A DNA stretch of 64,000 nt from Loripinus fragilis (Eukaryota; Mollusca; Bivalvia; Lucinida; Lucinidae), in NCBI GenBank assembly GCA_964019695.1, contig CAXHUL010000511.1, forward strand, positions 1-64,000, written 5' to 3'. Shown here piece by piece: positions 7,918 to 16,690 of this stretch. The number at the start of each line of letters is the position of its first letter. Positions within the stretch are counted from its first letter, which is position 1. The notes below the pieces were generated by a model that searched no databases, was not told the origin of the DNA, and saw only the letters and a list, made by a program, of their open reading frames with translations. A program made the translations under genes and the position numbers.

Positions 7918-10338
7918 TCAGTCTCTGAAACGTGCGGGTAGCTGAATTTTCCTTCCGGTTCGGGTGGTTTGAGTGATCCCTAATGGCTGAGTCACTATAA
8001 CGCCATCAGAGAGCGAATTGGAGCCGCCAATGGGATTTGATTGTTGGCTCTCAATGTCACCTGCAGAGTCACTATCAGGTACAGAAATAGACTCATCCCC
8101 AAACATATACGGCAAAGTCAAGTCAGGATCATCTCCCAGCATGTATGGTAGGGTCTGATCAGGATCAAACAGTTCATCACCCTGGGAGTCATCCTGAACA
8201 AGCTCATCAGGCTCCATGTCATGATCCTCCTCCTCAACTATGGGAACAGAGGTCTGAGTATCGAGAATCTCGTGTCTCTTTCTCCGCAACCATAGAGGAA
8301 AATAAGCGTCATGACATGGTTTCAACCGATCATGGTGGACTGAATGTACCCTAAGCCTCCCTTCGATAGTATAGACTGGGGGACGGGCCCCTACAATAAG
8401 GAATGGACCTGTCCATGGAGGTCTCAATTTGCGGCTCACGCCAATTTCATTTGAGGAATCCACTAAATAGACTACATCTCCAAGTTTGTATGACCTTTCA
8501 AATAACCTAAGGTCATAGTCTCTCTTCTGGCGCAGTTGAGCTTCGCCAATCCTCTCTCTGGCCAGTTTATGAATATCTGAGAGATTACTTAACAGATTTG
8601 CGACCCATGTTGGTGGGTCCCGAGGAGTTGACCTAGTTAGGCCGAGGATTAAATCGATCGGCTGACAGACCTCTCTCCCCAGCATCATCATGTTTGCTGA
8701 AAAACCAGTGGATTTATTTTTCATAGAGTGAAGGGCCATTGATATAAGGGGTAGATGCTCGTCCCAGTCCTTTTTACCTCGGGAGACATATGACCTAATC
8801 ATCTGCAGAATGACTCTGTTGAAAACTTCAACCTGACCATTGCCCGAAGCGTGATAAGGGGTAGTCCTGGTTTTGGTGATTTCCAGAACCTTACAGAAAG
8901 CTTGGAATAAGTCACTTTCAAAGTTTCTACCTTGGTCAGTGTGCACTTCAAACGGACAGCCGAAAGTCACTATAAAATGCCTTAAAAATGCCCTCGCTGT
9001 TAATTCTGCATTTTGGGCTGGCAAAGCTGCAAGCTCAACCCATTTGGTAAACTGATCAACCATAACCAGTATGTATGCTGAGCCTGACTTACTTCTTGGA
9101 TTTATCGGACCCACGATATCCAAGTGTACTCTTTCCATTGGACATCCTGAGTGATAAAGTCCTAGAGCACCCCTAGGTTTCCTATTTCCCTTTTTGTTTT
9201 TGTTGCAGGTTGAACACTGCTTCACATATATGTCACTATCCCTGGACATACCGTACCAATAAAACCTCTGCTTAAGTTTATCTAATGTTTTATCTTGGCC
9301 TAAATGTCCAGAACCTTTTGAATCATGACAGTAGTACAAGACTCTAGGTCTGAGTTCTGCAGGGACGACTAAACAGTCAGAGCGATAATCACAGTTTGAC
9401 CAGGAATAGTACAAAATGCCTTGTTGCAATTTCAGTTGGTCCCTTGTTAGCCAAAGGGATCTTGTTTCAGGGCCAGTGAGTTGCAACTCTCGTGTGGTTG
9501 GCTCGTAAGAGTGCTCTAGCCAATTCATGACTAAACCAATGTTTGGGTCCTGAGTTTGAGCTTCCCTGAGCTCCAAACGTGAGAGACCCTCCATCCAATT
9601 GGAAATCGTCTGGGCACTGGACGAATCAGTATCCTGAGCCTCAACTTCAATGCTACGGACAGCCAAAGGTACAATATCATCAACATCATCGTTGAACCGA
9701 GCCCACTGCCTATGTGCCCGCCGACAATAATTGCAACCTCCACAGGGAAGGTCACTAACATTCTGACCAGCTGTATAACAGTCACATTCAACAAAAGGAT
9801 CTTTGAGACGACTTAGAGCATCTGCATTGATGTGTTCCGCGCCTTTTCTATGGATGATTTTGAAATCATATTGTGACAGCTCCTCAAGGAAGCGTGCCAA
9901 CTGACCCTCCAAGTGTTTAAAACGGGTAAGCCAAACTAATGAGTTATGATCAGTCCTGATGTAGAAGAAACGTCCTAGCAAAAAGTGTCTGAACTGACGA
10001 CAGAATTTCATTATTGCCAAAAGTTCTTTCCGAGTTGTACAGTAGTTCCTATGTTGCTTAAGTAAGACATGGCTGGCAAAGCAGATGGGCTTAATTTCAC
10101 TATTTTGAACCTGAGAAAGGGCTGCACCAATCTGAGTTCCACTAGCATCTGTGTCAAGAATGAACAATCCATCTGGAGATGGGTGTGAAAGCATGGGGGC
10201 TGAAATGGCTAATTGTTTCAAAGTTTCAAAACAAGCCTGGTGTCTACTGGTCCAAATAAACAAGTCTGCATGAACTAGTGCATATAGGTCAGCTGAGACC
10301 TTAGCAAAGTCCTTAATATGATTCCTGTGATAGTTCAT
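7918..10338 (-). CDS. pol: Pol C-terminal part: RT tail, RNase H and integrase
   Basis: This is 806 codons open from just after the RT frameshift. In order: the end of the RT connection (near residues 1-60); RNase H with DTDASG and a later RTDHNS; a Cys-rich insert (CDCYTAG...CGGCNYC); the integrase HHCC zinc domain (H in YYCHDSKG, GHLG, C-x2-C in CSTCNK); the D,D-35-E core (D in HLDIVG, D in HTDQG, E in GQVEVFNR); and a GPF/Y-like module (WTGPFLIVG). An acidic C-terminal tail repeats DxTLPYMxGD twice. By family it removes RNA from hybrids and joins the cDNA to the chromosome. The domains look complete, but in this copy the frame is cut off from RT by a one-base loss at about 10336-10343, so it would not be translated as part of Gag-Pol. 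Confidence 0.9.
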   Translation of the reverse strand: MNYHRNHIKDFAKVSADLYALVHADLFIWTSRHQACFETLKQLAISAPMLSHPSPDGLFILDTDASGTQIGAALSQVQNSEIKPICFASHVLLKQHRNYCTTRKELLAIMKFCRQFRHFLLGRFFYIRTDHNSLVWLTRFKHLEGQLARFLEELSQYDFKIIHRKGAEHINADALSRLKDPFVECDCYTAGQNVSDLPCGGCNYCRRAHRQWARFNDDVDDIVPLAVRSIEVEAQDTDSSSAQTISNWMEGLSRLELREAQTQDPNIGLVMNWLEHSYEPTTRELQLTGPETRSLWLTRDQLKLQQGILYYSWSNCDYRSDCLVVPAELRPRVLYYCHDSKGSGHLGQDKTLDKLKQRFYWYGMSRDSDIYVKQCSTCNKNKKGNRKPRGALGLYHSGCPMERVHLDIVGPINPRSKSGSAYILVMVDQFTKWVELAALPAQNAELTARAFLRHFIVTFGCPFEVHTDQGRNFESDLFQAFCKVLEITKTRTTPYHASGNGQVEVFNRVILQMIRSYVSRGKKDWDEHLPLISMALHSMKNKSTGFSANMMMLGREVCQPIDLILGLTRSTPRDPPTWVANLLSNLSDIHKLARERIGEAQLRQKRDYDLRLFERSYKLGDVVYLVDSSNEIGVSRKLRPPWTGPFLIVGARPPVYTIEGRLRVHSVHHDRLKPCHDAYFPLWLRRKRHEILDTQTSVPIVEEEDHDMEPDELVQDDSQGDELFDPDQTLPYMLGDDPDLTLPYMFGDESISVPDSDSAGDIESQQSNPIGGSNSLSDGVIVTQPLGITQTTRTGRKIQLPARFRD

Positions 10339-10989
10339 GAACCCAGAAAAGAAAGCAATTCTTTAGCATTGGATGGAGTAGGCCATTGTTCGACGGCCTG
10401 CAATTTATCTGGAGAAATGGATACGCCACTTCCGCTTACCAATTTCCCGAGAAATTCAACTTCCTCCTTAAAGAAGCTACACTTCCTGGGCTTAAGTTTC
10501 AAATTATGCTCACGGAAGCGAACAAAAACCTTTCTCAAAGAAGACAGAGTATTGTCAAAATCAGTCCCGAGAACAATGACATCGTCTAGATATACAATGA
10601 CCTCCTCCCACTGTAAACCACGCAATACCATCTGCATGGCCCTTTGAAAGGTAGCTGGGGCCGTACAAAGACCCATAGGGAGACGAGACCACTGAAAGCT
10701 GCCAAACCTAGTGCTGAAAGATGTCTTATGCTTAGAGTTACTATTCAGAGGTATTTGAAAGTAGCCGGCACATAAGTCGAGAACACAGAACATTTTCTGA
10801 CCGTACAGAGAATCCAGACAATCCTCAATCAAAGGAAGACTATAATTGTCTTTGTAGGTCTTCGCATTCAGAGCTCTATAATCTATACAGTACCTGAGCT
10901 CACCGGTTTTCTTCCTTACCAGCACAGGAGCAGCTGACCATTCTGATACTGAAGGCTCGATAACACCCTGCTTCAAGAGCTGCTCAATG
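10335..10989 (-). pseudogene. pol: Pol reverse transcriptase segment, frameshifted and MITE-interrupted
   Basis: The Ty3/Gypsy RT core is complete: the KQGVIEPS start, SAAPVLVRKKTGELR, IDYRALN, LCAGYFQIPL, FQWSRLPMGLCTAP and the catalytic YLDD in VIVYLDDVIV, ending at ELLSFLG. Upstream, the reading frame is separated from protease by the MITE at 10990-11156. Downstream it meets a stop at once, because one base is missing in a short T-run; the RNase H frame continues one base over. Both lesions are simple and the residues around them are well conserved, so the damage is recent (or, for the single base, possibly a sequencing error). Confidence 0.9.
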
Positions 10990-11156
10990 CAGGGGTTTCA
11001 TTAACTTTTTTGGCAACCAGGCATCAAGGCAAAGTAGGCGGGTGATTTGACAGTATTTGCCTATAAACTCTATACACATTTATCAAAAGTAGCAGGGGAA
11101 ACATGCCTGACTAGAAGGGGAAAATCCCCGCCTCCCTCTTCTTAATGAAACCCCTG
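10990..11156. mobile_element. 167-bp MITE inserted in pol
   Basis: It has perfect 15-bp inverted ends, CAGGGGTTTCATTAA and its complement, and is flanked by a 6-bp duplication TCAATG (10984-10989 and 11157-11162). Protein similarity is continuous when the insert and one TCAATG are ignored, so the boundaries are certain. CAGGG ends suggest a hAT-like element, but hAT normally duplicates 8 bp, so the superfamily is open. The added 173 nt is not a multiple of three and also brings in a stop. Confidence 0.9.
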
Positions 11157-12205
11157 TCAATGTATTCTTGCTCTTGTTTTTGAAATTGGAGTGGAGTCCG
11201 CCTAAATTTTTCAGCTATTGGAATTTCATCGTGAGTTTTGATAGAATGTTCCACTCCAGATAAACAACCCAAATCAAAGTCATCTTTTGAAAAAATGTCA
11301 GAAAATTCTAAAATTAAATTTTGAAATTTGGATTTTTGAGTTTCTGTTAAGCCTGAAGTATTTTCTGACAACATTTGCTGTAAATGTGCAGGAATGCTAC
11401 AACCCTCAGCACCATTCTGCTCACCGGGCCCCCGAGCATGTGAGGATACTTTAGAAATGCGGGCTTGCTCAGGAACCGGCACTTGGACAGCAGGTTCTGC
11501 ATGTCCAATGACCTTGCCCTTTTTCAAGGTCACAAAGAACTCTGAATCATTAACTATTTTCAAGGTGACAAACTTACCATTACCGTACACCCGAGACGAC
11601 AGTGTGTGCTTTGTTGGACAACCCTCAACAATGAAGGTGTCCTCGAAAGGCTTATCTAACTCAGCTTTGACAAAAGAGACAGAGCCAGGTTGGAGCACTG
11701 TACGCCGGACTACGGTGACTTTGGAAAATGTATGATCTGCAGCTTCAGAGACATTAACAGGGATAATATCTGGTCCTATTGTCAATTTGTTGTTCCCCAA
11801 ATCAAGAACACTGGCTGTTGCCCGTAAAAAGTCAAGACCAAGAAGGCAAGCATCCTTTACAGGAGCAAAGCAAACCGTATGCAGGAATGTTTGAGTCCCA
11901 ACAGTGATTGGCACATTGTAAACTATCCGGCCATGAACCGGATCAGCACCAATCCCTGTTAAAACGCAAACTGGGCCTATCTGGTCTGGATCAGTTATAG
12001 GTTGGAGATAATCATCCCTTATCAATGTAACCATAGCCGCAGTATCTAAAATGGCATCTGTTGGTATACCATTTATCAAAGTGCTAATAGTGGCATTCAA
12101 ATTGCGGTGACTCGGCAAGGACACTTCAAGTATATCACAATGGCGGCCCAAATCAGGGCGGACTAGGCATGGGTCGCGGGAACACCCAGTCCGTCCAAGT
12201 TTAAA
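11111..12205 (-). pseudogene. pol: Pol N-terminal part: retropepsin-like protease, truncated by the MITE
   Basis: The frame is open from the TTTAAAC slippery site at the end of gag, in -1 relative to gag, and runs to a stop inside the MITE at 11111. The active-site loop reads AILDTAAMVTLI: the usual D-[ST]-G-A is D-T-A-A here, a Gly to Ala change. The second conserved block CLLGLDFL matches the family's hydrophobic-LLG motif. After protease comes a spacer leading to HSIKTHDEIPIAEKF, the usual entry to RT, and then the MITE. Protease would cut the Gag and Gag-Pol precursors. There is no in-frame ATG near the start, which fits expression by frameshifting. Confidence 0.85.
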
Positions 12206-14688
12206 TCTTGAGCGACTGGCTGATCCGTTGACAAAGACCTAACTGCTACAGGACTTTGGGGCCTGTTCGGTGCAGATTGTGTGAAGGAAGGGCCTTGAAA
12301 AGTGGGCCTAGGTGAAGGGTATGAAGAGTCATGATTGCTGGGCCTAGGTGCAGTTTGTTGAGCTGGTGGTCCAGGAGACTGTCCATAAGGCCGTTTCCCA
12401 TCTTGGTATTGGGAATCGGAGTAATACCCCCGATTATTTGAAGGGTATGCTGGGGGTCCAGGCATAGGGGGTCGATAGTAGGCAACCTGATTACCAGGTC
12501 CCCTATCATCGCCACCCCTGCCAGGACTCCTATTTGGTGAATAGCCTCTCCTGTACCCACCAGGCTGTCCGGATGGAGACCGGTATTGCGGCCTATATCG
12601 CTCATAAGACTGGCGATATGGTGAGCCATCTCTGTAGCCAGCAGGAGACCGTTGTCTGGGCCAATTATTATAACCCTGTGGTCCCGCTGGATACCGGGAA
12701 GGCGACCTAGAAGGTGATCTGTATGAAGGAATGGCCCTATGGAAAGTTTCCACAAGGTCATCGACTTTCTTTTCAATGGAAGCCACGCGAGTTTCCTCCT
12801 GGAACATGAAAGCACGTTCCTGGAAGGACACCTTGGTGGCCCCCACCGCCTTCTTATTCGCAATGACGGTCTTCACCCGTCTGCAAGCTTCCTGGATTGA
12901 TTTCGGGGCTTCATTCATTACCAGCGTGGCTGCATCTTTAAATTTGCAGCCACGAAGGAAAGCCTCCGTAGCCAGCTGCTGCAGGGTGGCGATCTGTGCA
13001 TCACCGTAACCATCAATGGTTACGGTGAGAACACGCTGGAGGAAGTCCTCCAGAGATTCCTCCTCACTTTGTTTAATTACATGTAATCGCTGTCTGGCAG
13101 CAACTGGCTCGTCCCTCAGATCAAACCGGAGGGCGAGCTCATTCTTCAACGAAGAATAGTCTCGCCCCTCGGCCCTATTTGCGTACTCAAGCGCCTTGTC
13201 AGTCAGGCAGTCAAAGAGCCTGTCCAGTTTCTTATTGTCGGACCAGCCTCTCCGTAAAGCTACCCTGTCAAACTTCGTTATAAAGCCTCGCCAGGATAGT
13301 TTGGTGGGGTCACCTGAAAAGAATTGCAGTTTTTGAGGAGCCGGCGATCGACTCCTTGACCGACTCCCATAACTGGACTGCCTATCTGACTGTCTACTCC
13401 GCGATCTCCCTCTCTGATCTGTACTGAAAGTATAACTATTGTCTTGTTGTTGCTGTGTTTGCTGATTTTGTTGTTGTTGTGTTTGTTGCTGTTGTAATTG
13501 CTGTTGTGGTGTTTGTTGATATGTTTGTTGATGTGTCTGTTGTCGTGATGTTTGTTGTTGTTGTGATGTTTGTTGTTGTTGTGTTTGTTGCTGTTGTGGT
13601 TTTTGCGGATATGGTTGTTGTTGTGATATTTGTTGTTGTTGTGCTTGTAGATATGTTTGTTGTTGTTGTTGTTGTGGTGTCTGTTGCTGTAGTGCTGGTG
13701 GTTGGTATATATGTTGCGTTTGTTTTTGACCATATTGTTGATATGGTTGTTGTGTTTGTTGTTTTGGTGGATATATACCAGAATCTGGTATCACAGCAGA
13801 GATTGCTTCTATTTGTGTTTCTTGTGAGGTCTTTGGTTTGACCTCTATAGGTGATGGAGGTTCATGCCATGTTAATGTCTTTGGCTTGACGTCTAATACT
13901 GAAGGTGTGTGCAAAATTGTTGGAAGTTGTTGAGCAACAGAAGTTTGCCAAACTGCCTGATGCTGTTGAACAGAGGGTAACATGACCTCTGCCGAAAATG
14001 GCTGAGCCGTGTGTAGTGGTTGTGAAATTGATGGTGTTGTGATCATATGTGATGAAGTATGTGTTAGTGACTCTGATGTGATGTTCTTTTGGTGGCTGAT
14101 AGGTAGTGGTGTTGTTATTGGTGGTATGGAAACTGGCTTCAATATTTTCGACACGTCTTCCACAAATTTGTCGTGATCAAAGAGGTGCTTTTGCATATCT
14201 TTGTTTTGTGTCTCAATCTTATGCATGCTATTTGCAAGTGTGTCCGTGTCTTGCTGCATGCCTGTAACTGTGTTGTGTAATTGACCCATTCGGTCTGATA
14301 AGGTTTGACCCAGATACATCATTTGGGCCGATAGCGATTCCATGTTCGCTGTCAGCATGTTCAAAGAATGTTCTAATGTCTGTGTTGTGTCTTTTCCCAA
14401 AGGTGACTGTGATGTGAATTTTTCTGCGTTTGTTTTTGCATTTGGAGAAATGTCTGTGAAGTGGCCAGTGGCATGGAAATCTAAAGATAGATCACCTTGA
14501 TCTATAGAAGACTGCCACTGGTCTTCCGTCAGACGGATCTCGGCAAGATCCGCCACTGTAATTTCTGGTCTCTGACCCGCAATTACTGCATCACGCAGTG
14601 CCACAATCTTCGCTGAAGATGCCGCACCAATCTGATGGAACATCTCCAACTCTTTCTGTGTACATGTGTATACATTTAAAGATGACAT
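12163..14688 (-). CDS. gag: Gag
   Basis: This 841-aa ORF starts at MSSLNVYTC. The frame is open 34 codons further, but that part reads like leader sequence, and this ATG has an A at -3. The first 300 residues are helical and coiled-coil-like. A glutamine-rich tract follows (roughly residues 300-440, encoded by CAA/CAG), then an RS stretch (RGRSRSRQSDR) and the capsid-like domain (FFSGDPTKLSWRGFITKF, then a block with LALRFDLRDEP and EESLEDFLQRV). The C-terminus is rich in R, S, P, G and Y and has no CCHC zinc knuckle; RS/RGG-type sequence may do the RNA binding. The antisense of the Q-tract gives V-rich artefact ORFs. Gag should form the particle that packages the element RNA. Confidence 0.88.
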   Translation of the reverse strand: MSSLNVYTCTQKELEMFHQIGAASSAKIVALRDAVIAGQRPEITVADLAEIRLTEDQWQSSIDQGDLSLDFHATGHFTDISPNAKTNAEKFTSQSPLGKDTTQTLEHSLNMLTANMESLSAQMMYLGQTLSDRMGQLHNTVTGMQQDTDTLANSMHKIETQNKDMQKHLFDHDKFVEDVSKILKPVSIPPITTPLPISHQKNITSESLTHTSSHMITTPSISQPLHTAQPFSAEVMLPSVQQHQAVWQTSVAQQLPTILHTPSVLDVKPKTLTWHEPPSPIEVKPKTSQETQIEAISAVIPDSGIYPPKQQTQQPYQQYGQKQTQHIYQPPALQQQTPQQQQQQTYLQAQQQQISQQQPYPQKPQQQQTQQQQTSQQQQTSRQQTHQQTYQQTPQQQLQQQQTQQQQNQQTQQQQDNSYTFSTDQRGRSRSRQSDRQSSYGSRSRSRSPAPQKLQFFSGDPTKLSWRGFITKFDRVALRRGWSDNKKLDRLFDCLTDKALEYANRAEGRDYSSLKNELALRFDLRDEPVAARQRLHVIKQSEEESLEDFLQRVLTVTIDGYGDAQIATLQQLATEAFLRGCKFKDAATLVMNEAPKSIQEACRRVKTVIANKKAVGATKVSFQERAFMFQEETRVASIEKKVDDLVETFHRAIPSYRSPSRSPSRYPAGPQGYNNWPRQRSPAGYRDGSPYRQSYERYRPQYRSPSGQPGGYRRGYSPNRSPGRGGDDRGPGNQVAYYRPPMPGPPAYPSNNRGYYSDSQYQDGKRPYGQSPGPPAQQTAPRPSNHDSSYPSPRPTFQGPSFTQSAPNRPQSPVAVRSLSTDQPVAQDLNLDGLGVPATHA
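12199..12205 (-). promoter_or_regulatory. -1 ribosomal frameshift slippery site (TTTAAAC)
   Basis: On the minus strand gag reads GAT TTA AAC TTG, which places T-TTA-AAC in the correct phase 11 codons before the gag stop. Slipping by -1 opens the protease frame, which is free of stops from here. TTTAAAC is a canonical X-XXY-YYZ heptamer. A G/C-rich stretch follows, but I did not fold it. Confidence 0.8.
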
Positions 14689-14795
14689 GATGATGAATCG
14701 ATGAGATTTTGGACCAAATGAAATGAACAAACTACAAAGCAAGAATTTTAAAACAATAAAAAAAAAAATGTTGCAAATAAATATTTGCAAATAAC

Positions 14796-14970
14796 CTCGG
14801 CAAATAGATATCTCGGCTATTCAACGAGAAACAAGCTCGGCAAATAGATATCTCGGCTATTCGACGAGAAACAAGCTCGGCAAATGTATATCTCGGCTGT
14901 ATTTGACGAGAAAGAAATTTCACAAATAACTCGGCAAAAGTGACGAGCAAACTCGGCGATATGACGAGCT
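14796..14970 (-). repeat. 40-bp tandem repeats in the gag leader
   Basis: Two near-identical 40-bp units start at CTCGG (14796 and 14836), then a third unit (14876) and degenerate partial units follow to about 14970. Each contains CTCGGCAAATAGATATCTCG and a CGACGAG end. They lie about 110-280 nt upstream of the gag ATG, in the RNA leader, where packaging or translation signals would be expected. Confidence 0.8.
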
Positions 14971-15438
14971 AAAAAAAACTGTATATATATGACAAATACG
15001 GTAAAGACACCTTAAAACTGATGGGTAAGCCACAAACTGTTATTTATGACATATACGGTCCACTATACGCATAAAATAACTATAAATGCTTACTTGTTTT
15101 TGTTTATTTCTCAAACCGGAAACATGCCAAATGTTTTGACTGGTTTTAGAAAAAGTTCCGGTTCGATGAAACCGAAATGTCCAGAAATGGTCCGAAATGA
15201 CCCGAAATTGAAAATACGATTTTTTCTAAATAATTTATTCAGAAAACACGCGTGATAGATGTGAATTTATTGTAAATAATATTAGAGTGACCGAGATTTA
15301 ATTACTGCTGGAGAATTTAGAATTTCACGAAATTACAAAGTCTTTTTGCTAAAAATTTAAGGTCCCTGAAAAGCGAAAATGAAAGTAAAAGTTCTAAGAA
15401 ATGAAAATGCTCTTACATTATTTTGCTCCCGCTCCTAT

Positions 15439-15456
15439 TCTTCATCCACGTCGCCA
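15439..15456 (-). promoter_or_regulatory. Primer binding site, probably tRNA-Ser
   Basis: Two bases after the 5' LTR the minus strand reads TGGCGACGTGGATGAAG. From memory the 3' end of animal tRNA-Ser(GCU) gives a complement TGGCGACGAGGATG, which matches at 13 of 14 positions. The spacing and the TGG start are as expected for a PBS. Confidence 0.75.
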
Positions 15457-15458
15457 TT

Positions 15459-15671
15459 TGATGGAAGTCTACTTACCTATATCTTTAGGCTGTAGAGCGC
15501 ACCAAAGAACGTCTGTATTGTCTGAAGGTCAGGTAGCAAGAGGCTGCAATTCCCGCAATTAGATGTCACGTGGTCTCGTAGGCGTTGCGTAGGCGTTACT
15601 CCGCCCTTCCGGGATGAGATCACCCAAACTCCCCAGCACTATGATCAGGAAGCCTGTTGACGGGTCCAACA
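15459..15671 (-). repeat. 5' LTR (with promoter by position)
   Basis: It is identical by eye to 3359-3571. Transcription of the element should start here and run toward lower coordinates. I see no clear TATA box. The last part carries a consensus splice donor (15471-15478). The ccag duplication follows at 15672-15675. Confidence 0.95.
15471..15478 (-). promoter_or_regulatory. Predicted splice donor in the 5' LTR
   Basis: On the minus strand the LTR reads ATAG then GTAAGTAG, an ideal AG|GTAAGT donor, 13 nt before the LTR end. Splicing from it to the acceptor at 6387 would remove gag and pol and put the TatD ATG first in the RNA. An alternative acceptor, CTTTTCAG at about 15365, could instead remove a short leader intron. 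Confidence 0.6.
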
Positions 15672-15956
15672 CCAGTAAGACGACCTGCGCTGGATGCTAT
15701 ACTCCGTATTGCCTATGAGCTGTTGGACCGCCCGCTGGAGCGTGAACAGTTACTTCAACTGATATTGGACAGTAGCTTCTTCTTCAGTAGTTCTGATGCC
15801 ACCGTCTGTCAAACCTCATATAGAGACCTTGATATGCAAACCAGACGTCTCTGTTACAGTCTCCACACCGAACGATACAGTAGGCTCTCCCTTATTCCCA
15901 AAAGAAATAGAAAGAAATGCAACCGGGTAGATGTACCGAGGCACACACCAGCATGA
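15672..15956 (+). pseudogene. Non-LTR retrotransposon ORF2 C-terminus, right part
   Basis: The frame continues that of 3262-3358 after removal of the LTR element and one ccag. It runs about 95 codons (RRPALDAILRIAYELLDR ... VDVPRHTPA) to a TGA. This is the last part of a LINE-type protein. The sequence beyond 15956 may be its 3' UTR, but I see no tail. Confidence 0.65.
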
Positions 15957-16069
15957 GACATTAATTCATTGGGCATTTTTCAAAGTAAACACAGGGTGAC
16001 GGGCATTTGAAGTATTGACTTAAGAAGACCACTTCGAAAGAAGGTGTCCCTTGACTGGGAGAATTTATA

Positions 16070-16091
16070 CACTACTACTACTACTACTACT
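16070..16091. repeat. (TAC)n microsatellite
   Basis: About seven TAC/ACT units in a row. Confidence 0.9.
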
Positions 16092-16129
16092 AATGGCTGC
16101 TCGCTGTACAAAGCATACGGAGCTCTGAC

Positions 16130-16460
16130 AAAACCCGTGATTGCGATTGACAGAGGCCCGGCAAAATGTAGGCATTCAGCTGATATTTCACCCAACTCAT
16201 TCTGATTTAGAAAATATTCATCTGGATATTTGCCGTGAGTAGATTTATTCTAAATTTCTGAGAGAAAACTTGGTTTATACCCGTTGTCAAGCAAGCCTGT
16301 AGGCTGTGGAAAAGCCAAATTCGAGTTCAGATAAAATCCGTCATAGCGATTGACAGTGACCCGGCTAATCCGAGCCTTCTCTGATGTTTAAGTGGCTTTT
16401 CCATATTTTGATATTTGCCACTAAAATCAGAGTCACTCCTATAAAGAAAATCCAGAATTT
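16130..16460. repeat. Two degenerate units of a ~185-bp satellite
   Basis: It shares 'cccggcaaaatgtaggcatt'-like sequence, 'gatatttca.ccaactcat', 'gatttagaaaat' and 'ttctgagagaaaacttgg' with the array at 31295-31990. No coding potential. Confidence 0.6.
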
Positions 16461-16611
16461 TGTTTACCTATCAAAAGTTGGGTAGTTTTACCAAAAATGT
16501 TGAAAGATGAACGATGTATTCATTAGATAACTGCTTAAAATGATAAAACTAATATGAAATAGGTGCGACCTAACTGCAACCAACCAATGGTTAATAGCAT
16601 TTGGCTTTAAT

Positions 16612-16690
16612 GATTCACCTGCTGGGAAAGGGCTGACCTCTTGGCTCTCGTTTGTGGTGTATCACTGTCCCACTGGATTCCTGATCTTTG
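16612..16690 (+). repeat. Repeat fragment shared with 58636-58757
   Basis: Both contain 'cacctgctg', 'ggctgacctcttggctc' and 'cttgatctttgc'-like sequence in the same order. The class is unknown. The rest of 16461-17220 holds nothing I recognise. Confidence 0.4.

Larger units (their letters stand above)
3359..15671 (-). mobile_element. Complete Ty3/Gypsy-like LTR retrotransposon carrying a TatD nuclease gene
   Basis: This is a 12,313-bp element bounded by two 213-bp LTRs that are identical by eye, each TG...CA, with ccag duplicated at 3355-3358 and 15672-15675. In transcription order (right to left) it holds: 5' LTR, PBS, leader, gag, pol in the Ty3/Gypsy order (protease, RT, RNase H, integrase with a GPF/Y-like end), a motif array, an extra ORF with a TatD-type nuclease domain, a 1.4-kb tail, a polypurine tract and the 3' LTR. 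Identical LTRs mean a very recent insertion. This copy cannot make intact Pol, because pol carries a 167-bp MITE and a one-base frameshift. It would need help in trans. Confidence 0.95.

Noticed and set aside
12246..12863. 205-aa ORF antiparallel in frame to gag's C-terminus (minus, alternate frame)
   Set aside because: It is a shadow of the RSP-rich gag coding sequence.
13278..13841. Asparagine/histidine-rich (minus) and valine-rich (plus) ORFs over the gag Q-tract
   Set aside because: They are out-of-frame readings of the CAA/CAG repeats in gag.
14687..14790. Upstream start for gag at 14790
   Set aside because: The added 34 residues are hydrophobic leader-like sequence from AT-rich RNA leader; the ATG at 14688 has a better context and begins the protein-like part.
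14732..14950. 72-aa ORF with repeated 'FAELV/SRRIAEISI'
   Set aside because: It is a reading of the 40-bp leader repeats; its last part overlaps the upstream extension of the gag frame.
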